From Pseudomonadota bacterium (GTDB lineage: Bacteria > Pseudomonadota > Alphaproteobacteria > Rhizobiales > Hyphomicrobiaceae): a stretch of 64,000 bases of DNA. The notes under the pieces were generated by a model, which was not told the origin of the DNA, ran no database searches, and was given only the letters and a program-made list of their open reading frames with translations. This document shows positions 1 to 8,148 of the stretch, piece by piece. The stretch spans positions 38,118 through 102,117 of the forward strand of contig JAEZRM010000014.1 in the NCBI GenBank assembly GCA_023412805.1. The letters run 5' to 3'. A program made the translations under genes and the position numbers. Each line of letters begins with the position of its first letter. The stretch's first letter is position 1.

Positions 1-2
1 GC

Positions 3-590
3 GTCGGTCTTGGCGTGCGCGCGGCGGCAATCCGCAATCTCCATCAGCAAGGCGCGCTCGCCCAGACCGGCAACTCTCTCGATCTGGCGATGATGGGGCG
101 CGGTTTCTTCCGCGTGACCGGTCCCGAAGGCGAGACGCTCTACACGCGCGCTGCTGCCTTCAATAAAGACGCGACGGGCCGCATCGTGACCGCCGAGGGC
201 TATCTGGTGCAGCCGCAGATGTCGGTGCCACCAGAGGCAACGGCCATCACCGTGAACGAGCGCGGCGAGGTCTATGCGACCATTCCGAATGAGATCGAGC
301 CGCGCCTGCTCGGCCAGCTCTCGGTTGCGAGCTTCGTGAACGAGGTCGGGCTGGAGCCGCTCGGCGGTAACCTGTGGCGCGAGACATCGGCGTCCGGTGC
401 AGCAGTGGTCGGCATTCCCGGTGAGAACGGCCTCGGCCGGATCAAGCAGGGATATCTCGAGTCCTCCAACGTCGATCCGGTCAAGGAGATCACCGAGCTG
501 ATCTCGGCCCAGCGTGCCTACGAGATGAACTCGAAGATCATCCAGGCATCCGACGACATGATGGGGATCGTCACGAAGGGCATCCGGTAA
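3..590 (+). CDS. flgG: Flagellar distal rod protein FlgG (3' part, cut by window edge)
   Basis: FlgG forms the distal rod, the drive shaft passing through the L and P rings. The open frame runs in from the left edge with no start codon; it reads VGLGVRAAAIRN from base 3, the typical middle of FlgG. The visible 195 residues include the conserved stretch QTGNSLDLAMMGRGFF and the C-terminal flagellar rod/hook helix (EITELISAQRAYEMNSK, then the terminal IVTKGIR). Roughly the first quarter of a usual 260-residue FlgG is missing. A GTG at 15 is in frame but lies inside the conserved region and is not the real start. The stop overlaps an ATG at 590, but the next gene, flgA, more likely starts at 644. 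Confidence 0.95.
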   Translation, partial: VGLGVRAAAIRNLHQQGALAQTGNSLDLAMMGRGFFRVTGPEGETLYTRAAAFNKDATGRIVTAEGYLVQPQMSVPPEATAITVNERGEVYATIPNEIEPRLLGQLSVASFVNEVGLEPLGGNLWRETSASGAAVVGIPGENGLGRIKQGYLESSNVDPVKEITELISAQRAYEMNSKIIQASDDMMGIVTKGIR

Positions 591-643
591 TGGGCCGCGC
601 CCCGCCGCGCGAGGTGGGGCCCGCGACACGGCAGAGGGGAGCC

Positions 644-1108
644 ATGCGACGCATTCTGCAGGCGGCTGCGATCGTTCTGGCGGTCGTTGCCGCGCCTTCG
701 GCGCAGGCGCAGGGCAGTGCCATGGCTCTGCCAGTGCCGACAGTCACCGTTCTTCAGGGGGACGTTCTGGGCGACGAGCTGATCGGCGAGGAACGCTTCA
801 TCGTGACCTCGCGCCAGGTTCAAGGCTTTCACACGTCGCGCGGGGCGGTCGTTGGCAAGGTCGCACGGCGCGTTCTGCAGGCTGGCCACGCCATTCCGAT
901 CAATGCGCTGCGTGACCCTTGGGTGTTCAAGGAGGGAGATCGCGTGCCGATCGTGTTTGCATCGGGCGGTCTCAGCATCGAGGCAACGGGCATTGCCCTC
1001 GAACCCGGCGTCGCTGGCCGGCTCATCAGCGTGCGCAATGCCGATACGGGTCTCATCATCCGCGGGATGGTGAGCGCGAGTGGCCGCGTCGAGGTGGGGG
1101 GAGAGTGA
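644..1108 (+). CDS. flgA: Flagellar P-ring assembly chaperone FlgA
   Basis: FlgA is a periplasmic chaperone needed to assemble the FlgI P ring. The protein (154 aa from this start) begins with a clear Sec signal peptide (basic MRR, hydrophobic core, AQA cleavage near residue 22). A SAF/FlgA-like C-terminal domain follows, with a typical run from 'ARRVLQAGHAIPINALR' through 'GLSIEATGIALEPGVAG' to 'ISVRNADTG'. An in-frame ATG at 590 overlaps the flgG stop but would add 18 residues ahead of the signal peptide. The ATG at 644 follows a purine-rich site (agagggga, 633-640) and puts the signal peptide at the N terminus, so I prefer it. It lies between flgG and flgI. Confidence 0.9.
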   Translation: MRRILQAAAIVLAVVAAPSAQAQGSAMALPVPTVTVLQGDVLGDELIGEERFIVTSRQVQGFHTSRGAVVGKVARRVLQAGHAIPINALRDPWVFKEGDRVPIVFASGGLSIEATGIALEPGVAGRLISVRNADTGLIIRGMVSASGRVEVGGE

Positions 1109-1112
1109 CGGC

Positions 1113-2225
1113 ATGGCGTCCGTAGTGCGCGCACTGTTTCTTGCGGCTTTCTCGCTGACGCTGTTCGTGAGCGGCGTTCTGGCCGAGGTGCGCGTGAAGG
1201 ACATCACGACCGTCCGCGGTGTGCGCCCGAACCAGCTCGTCGGCTACGGTCTCGTCACCGGCCTCAAGGGAACGGGCGACAGCCTGCGCAACGCACCATT
1301 CACCGAGCAGTCGATGAACTCCATGCTGGAGCGGCTCGGCGTCAACGTGCGCGGGCTCGACATGCGCACGCGCAACGTTGCGGCCGTCCTTGTGACGGCC
1401 GAGCTGCCGGCCTTCTCCGTCGGCGGGAATCGGATTGACGTGTCCGTTTCATCGCTGGCCGATGCTACGTCGCTTGCTGGCGGCACGCTCGTGATGACGC
1501 CGATGCAGGGCGCCGACGGTCACATCTATGCCGTCGCGCAAGGGTCGGTCGTGGTTGCGGGCTTCCAGGCGCAGGGCCAGAGCGAGAGCTTGACGCATGG
1601 CGTGCCGACGTCGGGGCGGATCTCCAGCGGTGCGCTCGTCGAGCGCGATGCGCCGGATCTCCTGGCCTCGACGCGCACGCTTCATCTCGAGTTGAAGAAC
1701 CCGGATTTCGGCACTGCCGTCGCCATCGTCGATGCCATCAACAAGTACACCCTCGAGACGTCGAAGCGCCGCCTGGCGAAGGAAGCCGGTCCAAGCTCGC
1801 TCGCCGTCGATGTTCCGAGCGGGACGACCGCGGCGCGCTTTCTCGCGAACATCGGCCAGCTCACGATCGAGCCGGACGTGCCGGCGCGCATCATCGTGGA
1901 CGAGCGCACGGGCACGATCGTCATCAGCCGCAACGTGAAGGTCAGTCGCGTCGCCGTTACGCACGGTAATCTCACGGTCCGGGTGATCGAGACGCCGTCC
2001 GTCTCGCAACCGGCGCCCTTCTCGAAGGGCCAGACGGTCGTCACCTCGACGACGGAGATCTCCGCCCATCAGGAGAACGGCAATTTCGCGATCGTCGATG
2101 GTGTCGATCTGCAGAGTCTCGTGACGGGGCTCAATCGGATGGGTCTGAAGCCGCTCGGCATTATCGCGATCCTGCAGGCGATCAAGTCCGCGGGCGCGCT
2201 ACAGGCCGACCTCGTGGTGCAGTGA
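1113..2225 (+). CDS. flgI: Flagellar P-ring protein FlgI
   Basis: FlgI builds the periplasmic P ring, the peptidoglycan bushing around the rod. The 370-residue length matches the family. It has a Sec signal peptide (core LFLAAFSLTLFVSG, cleavage near VLA/EV) and the hallmark start of the mature protein (RVKDITTVRGVRPNQLVGYG, then GLVTGLKGTGDS). The C-terminal LVTGLNRMGLKPLGIIAILQAIK stretch is also typical, followed by the terminal GALQADLVV. The ATG at 1113 has a strong site (gtggggggagag) just upstream and sits 4 bases after the flgA stop. An in-frame ATG at 1080 would extend the protein into flgA and is less likely. Confidence 0.95.
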   Translation: MASVVRALFLAAFSLTLFVSGVLAEVRVKDITTVRGVRPNQLVGYGLVTGLKGTGDSLRNAPFTEQSMNSMLERLGVNVRGLDMRTRNVAAVLVTAELPAFSVGGNRIDVSVSSLADATSLAGGTLVMTPMQGADGHIYAVAQGSVVVAGFQAQGQSESLTHGVPTSGRISSGALVERDAPDLLASTRTLHLELKNPDFGTAVAIVDAINKYTLETSKRRLAKEAGPSSLAVDVPSGTTAARFLANIGQLTIEPDVPARIIVDERTGTIVISRNVKVSRVAVTHGNLTVRVIETPSVSQPAPFSKGQTVVTSTTEISAHQENGNFAIVDGVDLQSLVTGLNRMGLKPLGIIAILQAIKSAGALQADLVVQ

Positions 2226-2245
2226 GGGTGGGCGTGGAAAGCAAC

Positions 2246-2884
2246 ATGCAGAGAGAACTGAGAAGGAATCCAGGGCGCGCCGCACGCGCGCTTGCGGTTC
2301 TGCTCGCCGTTTTCGTTCTGCCATATGAAGCACAGGCGCAGGCCCCGGCTGCCACGGAAGCGCCGCGGCCAGCGCCGAAGCCGGGACCTCGGACGCAGGC
2401 GTCGACCCAACCACCGCGCATGATACCGATCGTTCCGGAGCCGAAGCAATCGCCGGCGAAGCGTGAGCCGGACAAGTCGCTGACCGTCGCGGAGCAGTAC
2501 TGCCGCGCCGTCCTCGAGCCGGCACGCGAGGCGCGCTACGCATTCCAGACGGCGGAGATCGAGGCGCTGAGCCGCGCTCTCGATGAGCGCATGGTTAAGA
2601 TCGAGGCGCGGATCGCCGAGCTCAAGGAGTGGGTTGCGCGGCGCGAGGACTTTGCCAGCCGCACCAGCGACCAGCTCGTTTCGATCTATTCGGGCATGCG
2701 TCCCGATGCAGCTTCCGAACAGCTTGCGAAGATCGAGGAGAGCACGGCCGCGGCCATCCTGAGCAAGCTGACGCCGCGTGTTGCCAGCCAGATCCTGAAT
2801 GACATGCCGTCCGACAGGGCCGCGCGTCTCGCCATGATCCTCATGGGCGCATCGCGCAAGAACGATCCCGGAGGCGGCTCGTGA
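2246..2884 (+). CDS. motE: MotE-family periplasmic chaperone
   Basis: MotE proteins of rhizobia are periplasmic and help fold or stabilise the motor protein MotC, which is also encoded in this window. After a signal peptide (core ALAVLLAVFVLP, AQAQ) comes a proline-rich linker (about residues 30-75), a helical charged middle, and a C-terminal helical domain resembling the MgtE N-domain (EESTAAAILSKLTPRVASQIL, NDMPSDRAARLA). Its place between flgI and flgH is the one motE has in rhizobia. A GTG at 2222 overlaps the flgI stop; the ATG at 2246 follows gtggaaag and gives a normal signal peptide, so I use it. The stop overlaps the start of flgH. Confidence 0.85.
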   Translation: MQRELRRNPGRAARALAVLLAVFVLPYEAQAQAPAATEAPRPAPKPGPRTQASTQPPRMIPIVPEPKQSPAKREPDKSLTVAEQYCRAVLEPAREARYAFQTAEIEALSRALDERMVKIEARIAELKEWVARREDFASRTSDQLVSIYSGMRPDAASEQLAKIEESTAAAILSKLTPRVASQILNDMPSDRAARLAMILMGASRKNDPGGGS

Positions 2885-3681
2885 GCGAACTTCCCGGCGA
2901 ACTGAGAATCTCCACGCGGATGCACAAGGCTTCCCTTGCGCTCTGGCGGTCGCGTGTTGGGCTGCTCGCACTGGTCGCGACTGTCGGCGTCGGATGCTCG
3001 GCGAAGCTCGATGCGATCAACAAGGAGCCGCTGCTGAGTCCCGTCGGCGCCGGCATCGAACAGAAGCCGGTCACGCCGGCGACGTACGATCACATGCATC
3101 GCGCAGCCTTCCAGAAGCCTGCTGGCAGCAACAGCACATCGCTCTGGACGCCGCGCGGCGCCGATCTATTCCGTGATCGCCGCGCGCGTCGCATGGGCGA
3201 CATCCTGACAGTCAACATCTCCATGAAAGACCGTGCGATCATGGACAACCGCTCCAAGCGCACGCGTGATTCGGCACATGGTCTCGGGCTCGACTGGTCG
3301 CATGGTATCGATACCTTCGGTTTGAAGACGGAAGGCAAGGCAGCGGTCAATTCGGCGCTCAAGTCCAACACCGCCTCGGATGGCAAGGGCGAGATCGAAC
3401 GTTCGGAAAGCATCGATCTGCGGCTCGCCGCCGTGGTGACGGACGTTCTCCCGAACGGCAATCTGCTGATCCAGGGATCGCAGGAGGTGCGCGTCAACTT
3501 CGAGCTGCGCGTGCTGACGTTCACCGGTGTCGTCAACATCGGCGACATCCGGGCCGACAATACGATCCCCTACGAGCGCATCGCAGAGGCGCGCATATCC
3601 TACGGCGGCCGCGGCCGCTCGATGGAGGTTCAGCAGCCGGCCTGGGGACACCAGCTCATCGATCAGTTCAGCCCCTTCTGA
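2881..3681 (+). CDS. flgH: Flagellar L-ring lipoprotein FlgH
   Basis: FlgH forms the outer-membrane L ring. The N terminus carries a lipoprotein signal with lipobox VGVGC (Cys 39 from this start). The body shows the FlgH core: LWTPRGADLFRDRRARRMGD, then ILTVNISMKDRAIMDN, NLLIQGSQEVRVNFELRVL, then VVNIGDIRADNTIPYERIAEARISYGG. The GTG at 2881 overlaps the motE stop (GTGA), suggesting coupling. An in-frame ATG at 2920 would give a shorter, more conventional lipoprotein signal with the Cys at residue 26; I cannot decide between them. Length is 266 or 253 aa, both within the range for alphaproteobacterial FlgH. Confidence 0.93.
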   Translation: MSELPGELRISTRMHKASLALWRSRVGLLALVATVGVGCSAKLDAINKEPLLSPVGAGIEQKPVTPATYDHMHRAAFQKPAGSNSTSLWTPRGADLFRDRRARRMGDILTVNISMKDRAIMDNRSKRTRDSAHGLGLDWSHGIDTFGLKTEGKAAVNSALKSNTASDGKGEIERSESIDLRLAAVVTDVLPNGNLLIQGSQEVRVNFELRVLTFTGVVNIGDIRADNTIPYERIAEARISYGGRGRSMEVQQPAWGHQLIDQFSPF

Positions 3682-3702
3682 CCATGGGAATAGAGAGCGC
3701 AC

Positions 3703-4233
3703 ATGGCTGAGGAAGCGGAAGGCAAGCCTGCGGGTGGCGGTGGCAAGGGCGCTTTCATCATCGCGCTGGTGCTGCTTGCCGTCATTGGCGCAGGCTCCGG
3801 CGCGGGCTTCAGCCTGATGCTGATGAATGCGGGCGCATCGAACGATGCTGCAGCAAGCCATGGCGATCTGCAGATCGTCGGAGGTAAGGGTAAGAAGGGT
3901 GATGGCGCGGGCGCATCGAAAGGTGCCGCCGAGGGCAACAAAGTCCAGATAGCGAACCTCGATCCGATCCTCGTGACGCTTTCCGGGCCGCAACGGAGCT
4001 GGGCGCGCCTCGAGCTCGGCGTGATTCTCGAAGGCCCGAGTGCGCCGGATGATGGCGTGCTGCTCAAGTCCATGACCGAGGACATCATGAGCTTCATGCG
4101 GACGGTGCCGCTCGTCCATGTGGAGAGTGCCGCTGGCGTCGAGTATCTGCGCGAGGATATCCAGGAGATTGCTCGTCTGCGCAGCAAGGGTCGCGCCCAA
4201 AGCGTCATTCTGCGCTCGCTGGTGGTCGAATGA
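3703..4233 (+). CDS. fliL: Flagellar basal body-associated protein FliL
   Basis: FliL is a single-pass inner-membrane protein that surrounds and supports the stators. The 176-residue protein has a short Gly/Lys-rich cytoplasmic tail, one transmembrane helix at about residues 17-38 (AFIIALVLLAVIGAGSG), a Gly/Lys-rich linker, and the periplasmic SPFH-like FliL domain (VQIANLDPILVTLSG, WARLELGVILEG, then LREDIQEIARLRSKGRAQSVILRSLVVE split by usual spacing). The stop overlaps the fliP start (ATGA at 4230), as is common for this pair. Confidence 0.93.
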   Translation: MAEEAEGKPAGGGGKGAFIIALVLLAVIGAGSGAGFSLMLMNAGASNDAAASHGDLQIVGGKGKKGDGAGASKGAAEGNKVQIANLDPILVTLSGPQRSWARLELGVILEGPSAPDDGVLLKSMTEDIMSFMRTVPLVHVESAAGVEYLREDIQEIARLRSKGRAQSVILRSLVVE

Positions 4234-4988
4234 GGAGGCGCCTTGCGGTCATCGTGACGCTGGTGCTGTTGCTGCTGCCGGGCGCGGCATTGGCGCAGAC
4301 GATCAACCTTCAGGACTTGATCCCTGAAGGTCAGGGCTCGACGAGCGCCCGAATTCTCCAGCTCATCGCGCTCCTCTCCGTGCTGTCGATCGCTCCGGGC
4401 CTTCTTGTCACGGTCACCTGCTTCACGCGCTTCATCATTGCGCTGTCGTTTCTGCGCTCAGGCATCGGCCTGCCGTCCACGCCATCGAACATCGTCCTGA
4501 TAAGCCTCGCGCTGTTCATGACGTTCTTCGTGATGGCGCCTGTCTTCGACCGCATGTGGACGGAAGGCGTGCAGCCCTTGATGGAGAACCGGATCAACGA
4601 GCGCGAGGCCTATCAGCGCATGACGCGGCCGCTGCGCGAATTCATGCAGGCGAACGTACGCGAGAAGGACATTCAGCTCTTCGAGAGCATCTCGAACAGC
4701 CGCACGCCGCCGGCCACGCCCGATGCATCCGGCGCACCCGTCGAAGTCGACATGCGGGTGCTGGTGCCGGCCTTCATGATCTCGGAGCTGAGACGTGGCT
4801 TTGAGATTGGCTTCCTGATCATCCTGCCGTTTCTCGTCATCGACCTGATCGTCGCGACGCTCGTGATGTCCATGGGCATGATGATGTTGCCACCAACGGC
4901 GATCTCGCTGCCGTTCAAGATCCTGTTCTTCGTGCTGATCGACGGCTGGAATCTGCTCGTCGGTGGGCTCGTGCGTTCTTTTGGCTAG
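4230..4988 (+). CDS. fliP: Flagellar export apparatus protein FliP
   Basis: FliP is a core membrane component of the flagellar type III export gate, forming a pore with FliQ and FliR. The 252-residue protein has a cleavable signal peptide (VTLVLLLLPGAALAQ) and the family signature region LLSVLSIAPGLLVTVTCF, then TRFIIALSFLRSGIG. A large loop (about residues 110-170) follows, then two C-terminal membrane segments with the conserved ELRRGFEIGFLIILPFLVIDL and MGMMMLPPTAISLPFKILFF. FliQ and FliR are encoded 17-20 kb downstream in the same locus. It is the last gene before the flagellin transcription unit. Confidence 0.96.
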   Translation: MRRRLAVIVTLVLLLLPGAALAQTINLQDLIPEGQGSTSARILQLIALLSVLSIAPGLLVTVTCFTRFIIALSFLRSGIGLPSTPSNIVLISLALFMTFFVMAPVFDRMWTEGVQPLMENRINEREAYQRMTRPLREFMQANVREKDIQLFESISNSRTPPATPDASGAPVEVDMRVLVPAFMISELRRGFEIGFLIILPFLVIDLIVATLVMSMGMMMLPPTAISLPFKILFFVLIDGWNLLVGGLVRSFG

Positions 4989-5202
4989 CAGGGCGAAAAA
5001 ATTCCTAATCGGACGCAGATAGGGATTGGCTAATTGAGCGAACAAAGTTAACTGGGGTTTAGTACATAGACGATACAAGTGGTTTTCATAGCGGGCCGGG
5101 GGGGGCATCCCAATGGGATGTGCACCGGGGGCATGATGCCGACCTGCTATACCGGACGATCCGGTATGTCCCAAACAGTACATCTCCTTACGGGGCATAC
5201 GA
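4989..5202 (+). promoter_or_regulatory. Flagellin promoter region and structured mRNA leader
   Basis: This 214-base gap between fliP and the flagellin gene is AT-richer in its first half (4995-5090), where the promoter should lie; I could not assign a sigma factor. The second half has two clear hairpins. One has arms CATCCC/GGGATG (5106-5111 and 5115-5120). The other has arms ATACCGGA/TCCGGTAT (5149-5156 and 5160-5167), an 8-bp stem with a CGA loop. There is no good Shine-Dalgarno match next to the ATG at 5203 (ccttacggggcatacga). Structured flagellin leaders are the known target of FlbT-type post-transcriptional control, and flbT is present at 21137, so this leader may be a FlbT target; that is inference. 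Confidence 0.55.
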
Positions 5203-6255
5203 ATGGCCAACAGCATCAATACCAACTTCGCTGCGCAGACCGCGCTGCAGAGCCTCAACTCAATCAACAAGAACCTGACGACGACACAGAGCCGCATCTC
5301 GACCGGCCTGCGCGTTGCCACGGCTCAGGACAGCGCCGCGTATTGGTCCATGGCTACCTCCATGCGCGCCGACAACAAGTCGCTCTCGGCCGTCAATGAC
5401 GCGCTCGGGATCGGTGCAGCGATGATGGACACCGCTTACACCGGTATGAACGCCGCGATCGACGTCGTGAAGGAGATGGGCAAGCTGCTCGTCGCCGCGC
5501 GTCAGCCGGGCGTCAACAAGGCCGACATCCAGACCGAAATCGACGAGCTGCAGAACCAGCTCCGCACGATCGCCAAGTCTGCCTCGATCGCCGGTGAGAA
5601 CTGGCTCGGCGTCGACTTGGAAGGCTCTTCCTACAACGCCGAAGAGTCGATCGTCGCCTCGTTCTCGCGCAGCACTGGCGAGAACGGCGCGCAGGTCGCA
5701 GTCGGCACGCTCTCCGTCAACGTTGCGAGCTTCTTCCTGCTGAACGCCAACACCGACGGCACCGCCGGCGCTGACAACGACAGCGGCTCTGCCGATGCGT
5801 GGTCGCTCGGCATCCTCGGCTCGGCTCGCCTCACGCGCGAAGACTCCGACACCGACGGTGTCGCGCGTGGCTCTATCGGCGCTGATGGTGGCACGGCTGG
5901 CACGATCGTGCTCGTGAACTACGATCCCGAAACCGCTGCGGTCGATGAGATCGACATCACGGACGCCACCGACGACCAGCTGGACGACTACATCCAGGCC
6001 GTTGACGCCGCGCTGACCGAGATGACGGCCGCCGCGACGATCATGGGCTCGACGAAGAAGCGCATCGACATCCAGAAGGATTTCGTCTCGAACCTCATGG
6101 ACGCTCTCGACCGCTCGATCTCGACGCTCGTTGATGCCGACATGAACGCCGAGTCGACCCGCCTCCAGGCGCTGCAGGTTCAGCAGCAGCTCGGCATCCA
6201 GGCGCTGTCGATCGCCAACAGCAACGGCCAGAGCATCCTCTCGCTCTTCCGCTAA
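5203..6255 (+). CDS. Flagellin
   Basis: This encodes the filament subunit, the only flagellin in the window. Its 350 residues show the conserved N-terminal D0/D1 helix (MANSINTNFAAQTALQSLN, then ISTGLRVATAQDSAAYWSMAT) and the C-terminal D1/D0 helix (VDADMNAESTRLQALQVQQ, ending ALSIANSNGQSILSLFR). The central region (about residues 180-260) is acidic and low in complexity, as usual for the exposed variable domain. It lacks a signal peptide, as expected for type III export. It is monocistronic: a structured leader precedes it and a strong terminator follows. FlaF and FlbT, which modulate flagellin synthesis and secretion, are encoded at 20.8-21.6 kb. Confidence 0.96.
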   Translation: MANSINTNFAAQTALQSLNSINKNLTTTQSRISTGLRVATAQDSAAYWSMATSMRADNKSLSAVNDALGIGAAMMDTAYTGMNAAIDVVKEMGKLLVAARQPGVNKADIQTEIDELQNQLRTIAKSASIAGENWLGVDLEGSSYNAEESIVASFSRSTGENGAQVAVGTLSVNVASFFLLNANTDGTAGADNDSGSADAWSLGILGSARLTREDSDTDGVARGSIGADGGTAGTIVLVNYDPETAAVDEIDITDATDDQLDDYIQAVDAALTEMTAAATIMGSTKKRIDIQKDFVSNLMDALDRSISTLVDADMNAESTRLQALQVQQQLGIQALSIANSNGQSILSLFR

Positions 6256-6267
6256 GCGACCTGAAGG

Positions 6268-6302
6268 CGCGCGGGCTCCGATCATCGGAGCCCGCGCGTT
6301 TT
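6268..6302 (+). terminator. Rho-independent terminator of the flagellin gene
   Basis: A perfect 13-bp GC-rich stem (CGCGCGGGCTCCG at 6268-6280 pairing with 6286-6298) closes a 5-base loop (ATCAT) and is followed by TTTTC. It begins 13 bases after the flagellin stop codon. Confidence 0.93.
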
Positions 6303-6477
6303 CGTTTTTGACGGGCGTTTCAACACAGCTCTGATTGCCGGTATCGGCGTCCGGCCACCATGCCATATGGCAACGCCGATCACGCCGCATAGCTCCAGGC
6401 GTTCACTCCGACAACTTCGCGCAAGGTTCCTGGTCGATGGTTAGCCCTTAAGCCATCCCTTTTGCGCAAGTGTGGTG
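6303..6477 (+). promoter_or_regulatory. Upstream region of fliF operon
   Basis: This gap follows the flagellin terminator and must hold the promoter for the fliF-motB-motC-fliK series. A perfect 12-bp palindrome TGCCATATGGCA lies at 6361-6372. In Brucella the regulator FtcR acts at the fliF promoter, and an ftcR orthologue is encoded at 16142, so this gap is a reasonable place to look for its site. I see no clear match to the direct repeats found upstream of ftcR. Confidence 0.35.
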
Positions 6478-8148
6478 ATGCCAAGCAGCGATCAACTCTC
6501 CCGGCTCATGACGAGCCTCATGGCGCTCGGCGCGCGCCGTCTCGTACTTCTTGGACTGGTCGGCCTCTCCGTGATGGCGGCAGTCGCGACGGCTGCCATG
6601 CATCTGGGCCGTCCCGCGATGCAGCCCATCTATACGGGTCTGTCCGCCCAGGACGTCTCGCGCATCACGGCCGCGTTGGCCGAGGCGGGCATCTCCTTCG
6701 ACGTTAACGAGCAGCGCAGTGCCGTCATGGTGGCCTTCGGGCAGACGGCGCGCGCCCGCTCGCTGCTCGCTCAGAAAGGCCTGCCGAACAGCTCACGCGC
6801 CGGCTACGAGCTGTTCGACCAGCTCGGCTCGATCGGTCTTACCTCCTTCATGCAGGAGGTCACGCGTGTGCGCGCGCTCGAAGGTGAGATTGCGCGGACG
6901 ATCCAGGCACTGGACGGCGTCGCCGCTGCGCGTGTGCATCTGGTGCTCGCCGATCCCGGTTCATTTCGTCGCGAGCGCCGCGACCCGTCGGCTTCTGTGC
7001 TGTTGCGCGTCGACGAGCGCTGGCAGAACTCGGCTGCGCAGGCTGTCCGCCACATCGTCGCGGCGGCTGTGCCCGGCATGAAGGTCGAGCAGGTAAATGT
7101 CGCGGCGACGGATGGCCGCTTGCTCGCCTCTGGTGGTGACGAGCTCACGCTCGGCACGGCCAAGCACGCCGAGATGGAGCGCTCGATGGCTGCCGAGCTC
7201 GAGCAGCGCGCGAGCCGCACGCTCTCGGCCATGCTCGGGCCGGGCAACTACCAGGTGAGCGCCACGGTTCGTCTCGATGTCGATCGCCAGCAGGTCAACG
7301 AGACCGTCTTCGATCCGAAGTCGCGCATCGAGCGCTCGGTCCGCACCGTAAAGCAGTCGGGGCAGTCCGAGGACAGCGGCACGAAGCCGTCCGTCGGTGT
7401 CGTTGCCAACCTGCCGAAGGAGGAGACCTCTCAGGCCGAAGGTGAGAAGCGTCGTCAGAAAGAGGACAGGCGCGAGGAGCTGGTCAACTACGAGCTCAAT
7501 ACAAAGACCGTGCAGACCGTGCGGGAAGGTTATCGCGTCAAGCGGCAAGCCATCGCGGTCGTGATCAGCCGTAAGCATCTGACCGAGTCGCTCGGCGGCG
7601 GCGCGACACCCGAAGCTCAGGAAGCGCGTCTCACGGAGCTGAAGCGTCTCGTGGCAGCTGCGACCGGTGCCAGTGCCGAGCGCGAGGATCTGGTCGAGAT
7701 CGCCGCAGTCGACTTCTCAGCGGGTGATGGTGCGATGACGCCGGTGCCCGGTCCCAGCATCCGTGACTACATGCTCATGAATGCCGGTACGGCGATGAAT
7801 GCGCTCGCCATGCTGGGCGTCGTCTTCCTCGTCGCCTGGTTCGGCTTGCGTCCCGTGACGCGGATGCTCGGCGAGCAACCGGCCATTGCGCTCGATGCGA
7901 CGACGGCGCCGGCGCTCGCGAACCAGGCGGGCGGTCCAGGTGCAACTGATACGCCGGCGCTGGCGCCACCGCGTGGTGATATGGCGGAGCTTGTGCCGGA
8001 TGGTTCCTACGATGGCAGAGTGCAGCAGGTGCCGCGACGCAAGAACAATGCGGCAATGCGCGAGAAGCTCGAGGCGCTCGTTGAATCTGACTCGGCCGAG
8101 GTAACGAAAGTCCTCAAGGGCTGGATGCAGGGCGCGAAAGCGACATGA
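6478..8148 (+). CDS. fliF: Flagellar MS-ring protein FliF
   Basis: FliF forms the MS ring, the membrane platform of the basal body. The 556-residue protein has an N-terminal transmembrane helix (RRLVLLGLVGLSVMAAVATA). The secretin-like ring-building motifs follow (PIYTGLSAQDVSRITAAL, QKGLPNSSRAGYELFD, then TIQALDGVAAARVHLVLAD). A low-complexity charged loop comes next, then a second transmembrane helix near residue 440 (ALAMLGVVFLVAWFGLRP). The cytoplasmic C terminus has the FliG-binding helix (KLEALVESDSAEVTKVLKGW). Three in-frame starts lie together (GTG 6472, GTG 6475, ATG 6478); I use the ATG. The stop overlaps the next start by 4 bp. Confidence 0.95.
   Translation: MPSSDQLSRLMTSLMALGARRLVLLGLVGLSVMAAVATAAMHLGRPAMQPIYTGLSAQDVSRITAALAEAGISFDVNEQRSAVMVAFGQTARARSLLAQKGLPNSSRAGYELFDQLGSIGLTSFMQEVTRVRALEGEIARTIQALDGVAAARVHLVLADPGSFRRERRDPSASVLLRVDERWQNSAAQAVRHIVAAAVPGMKVEQVNVAATDGRLLASGGDELTLGTAKHAEMERSMAAELEQRASRTLSAMLGPGNYQVSATVRLDVDRQQVNETVFDPKSRIERSVRTVKQSGQSEDSGTKPSVGVVANLPKEETSQAEGEKRRQKEDRREELVNYELNTKTVQTVREGYRVKRQAIAVVISRKHLTESLGGGATPEAQEARLTELKRLVAAATGASAEREDLVEIAAVDFSAGDGAMTPVPGPSIRDYMLMNAGTAMNALAMLGVVFLVAWFGLRPVTRMLGEQPAIALDATTAPALANQAGGPGATDTPALAPPRGDMAELVPDGSYDGRVQQVPRRKNNAAMREKLEALVESDSAEVTKVLKGWMQGAKAT

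Noticed and set aside
5040..5085. Sigma-28-type promoter ahead of flagellin (caaagtta ... gacgatac)
   Set aside because: The two half-matches are spaced about 18 bases apart instead of about 11, so I do not call it.
5079..5399. ORF beginning in the flagellin leader
   Set aside because: Out of frame with flagellin and overlaps its start; the leader is better explained by hairpins.
6361..6372. Palindrome TGCCATATGGCA upstream of fliF as a regulator site
   Set aside because: A single 12-bp palindrome without a second copy near other flagellar genes in the window; noted but not claimed as an operator.
5260..6390. 376-codon minus-strand frame over flagellin
   Set aside because: Shadow of the flagellin gene; crosses the flagellin terminator and is full of Arg, Asp and Val in a codon-driven pattern.
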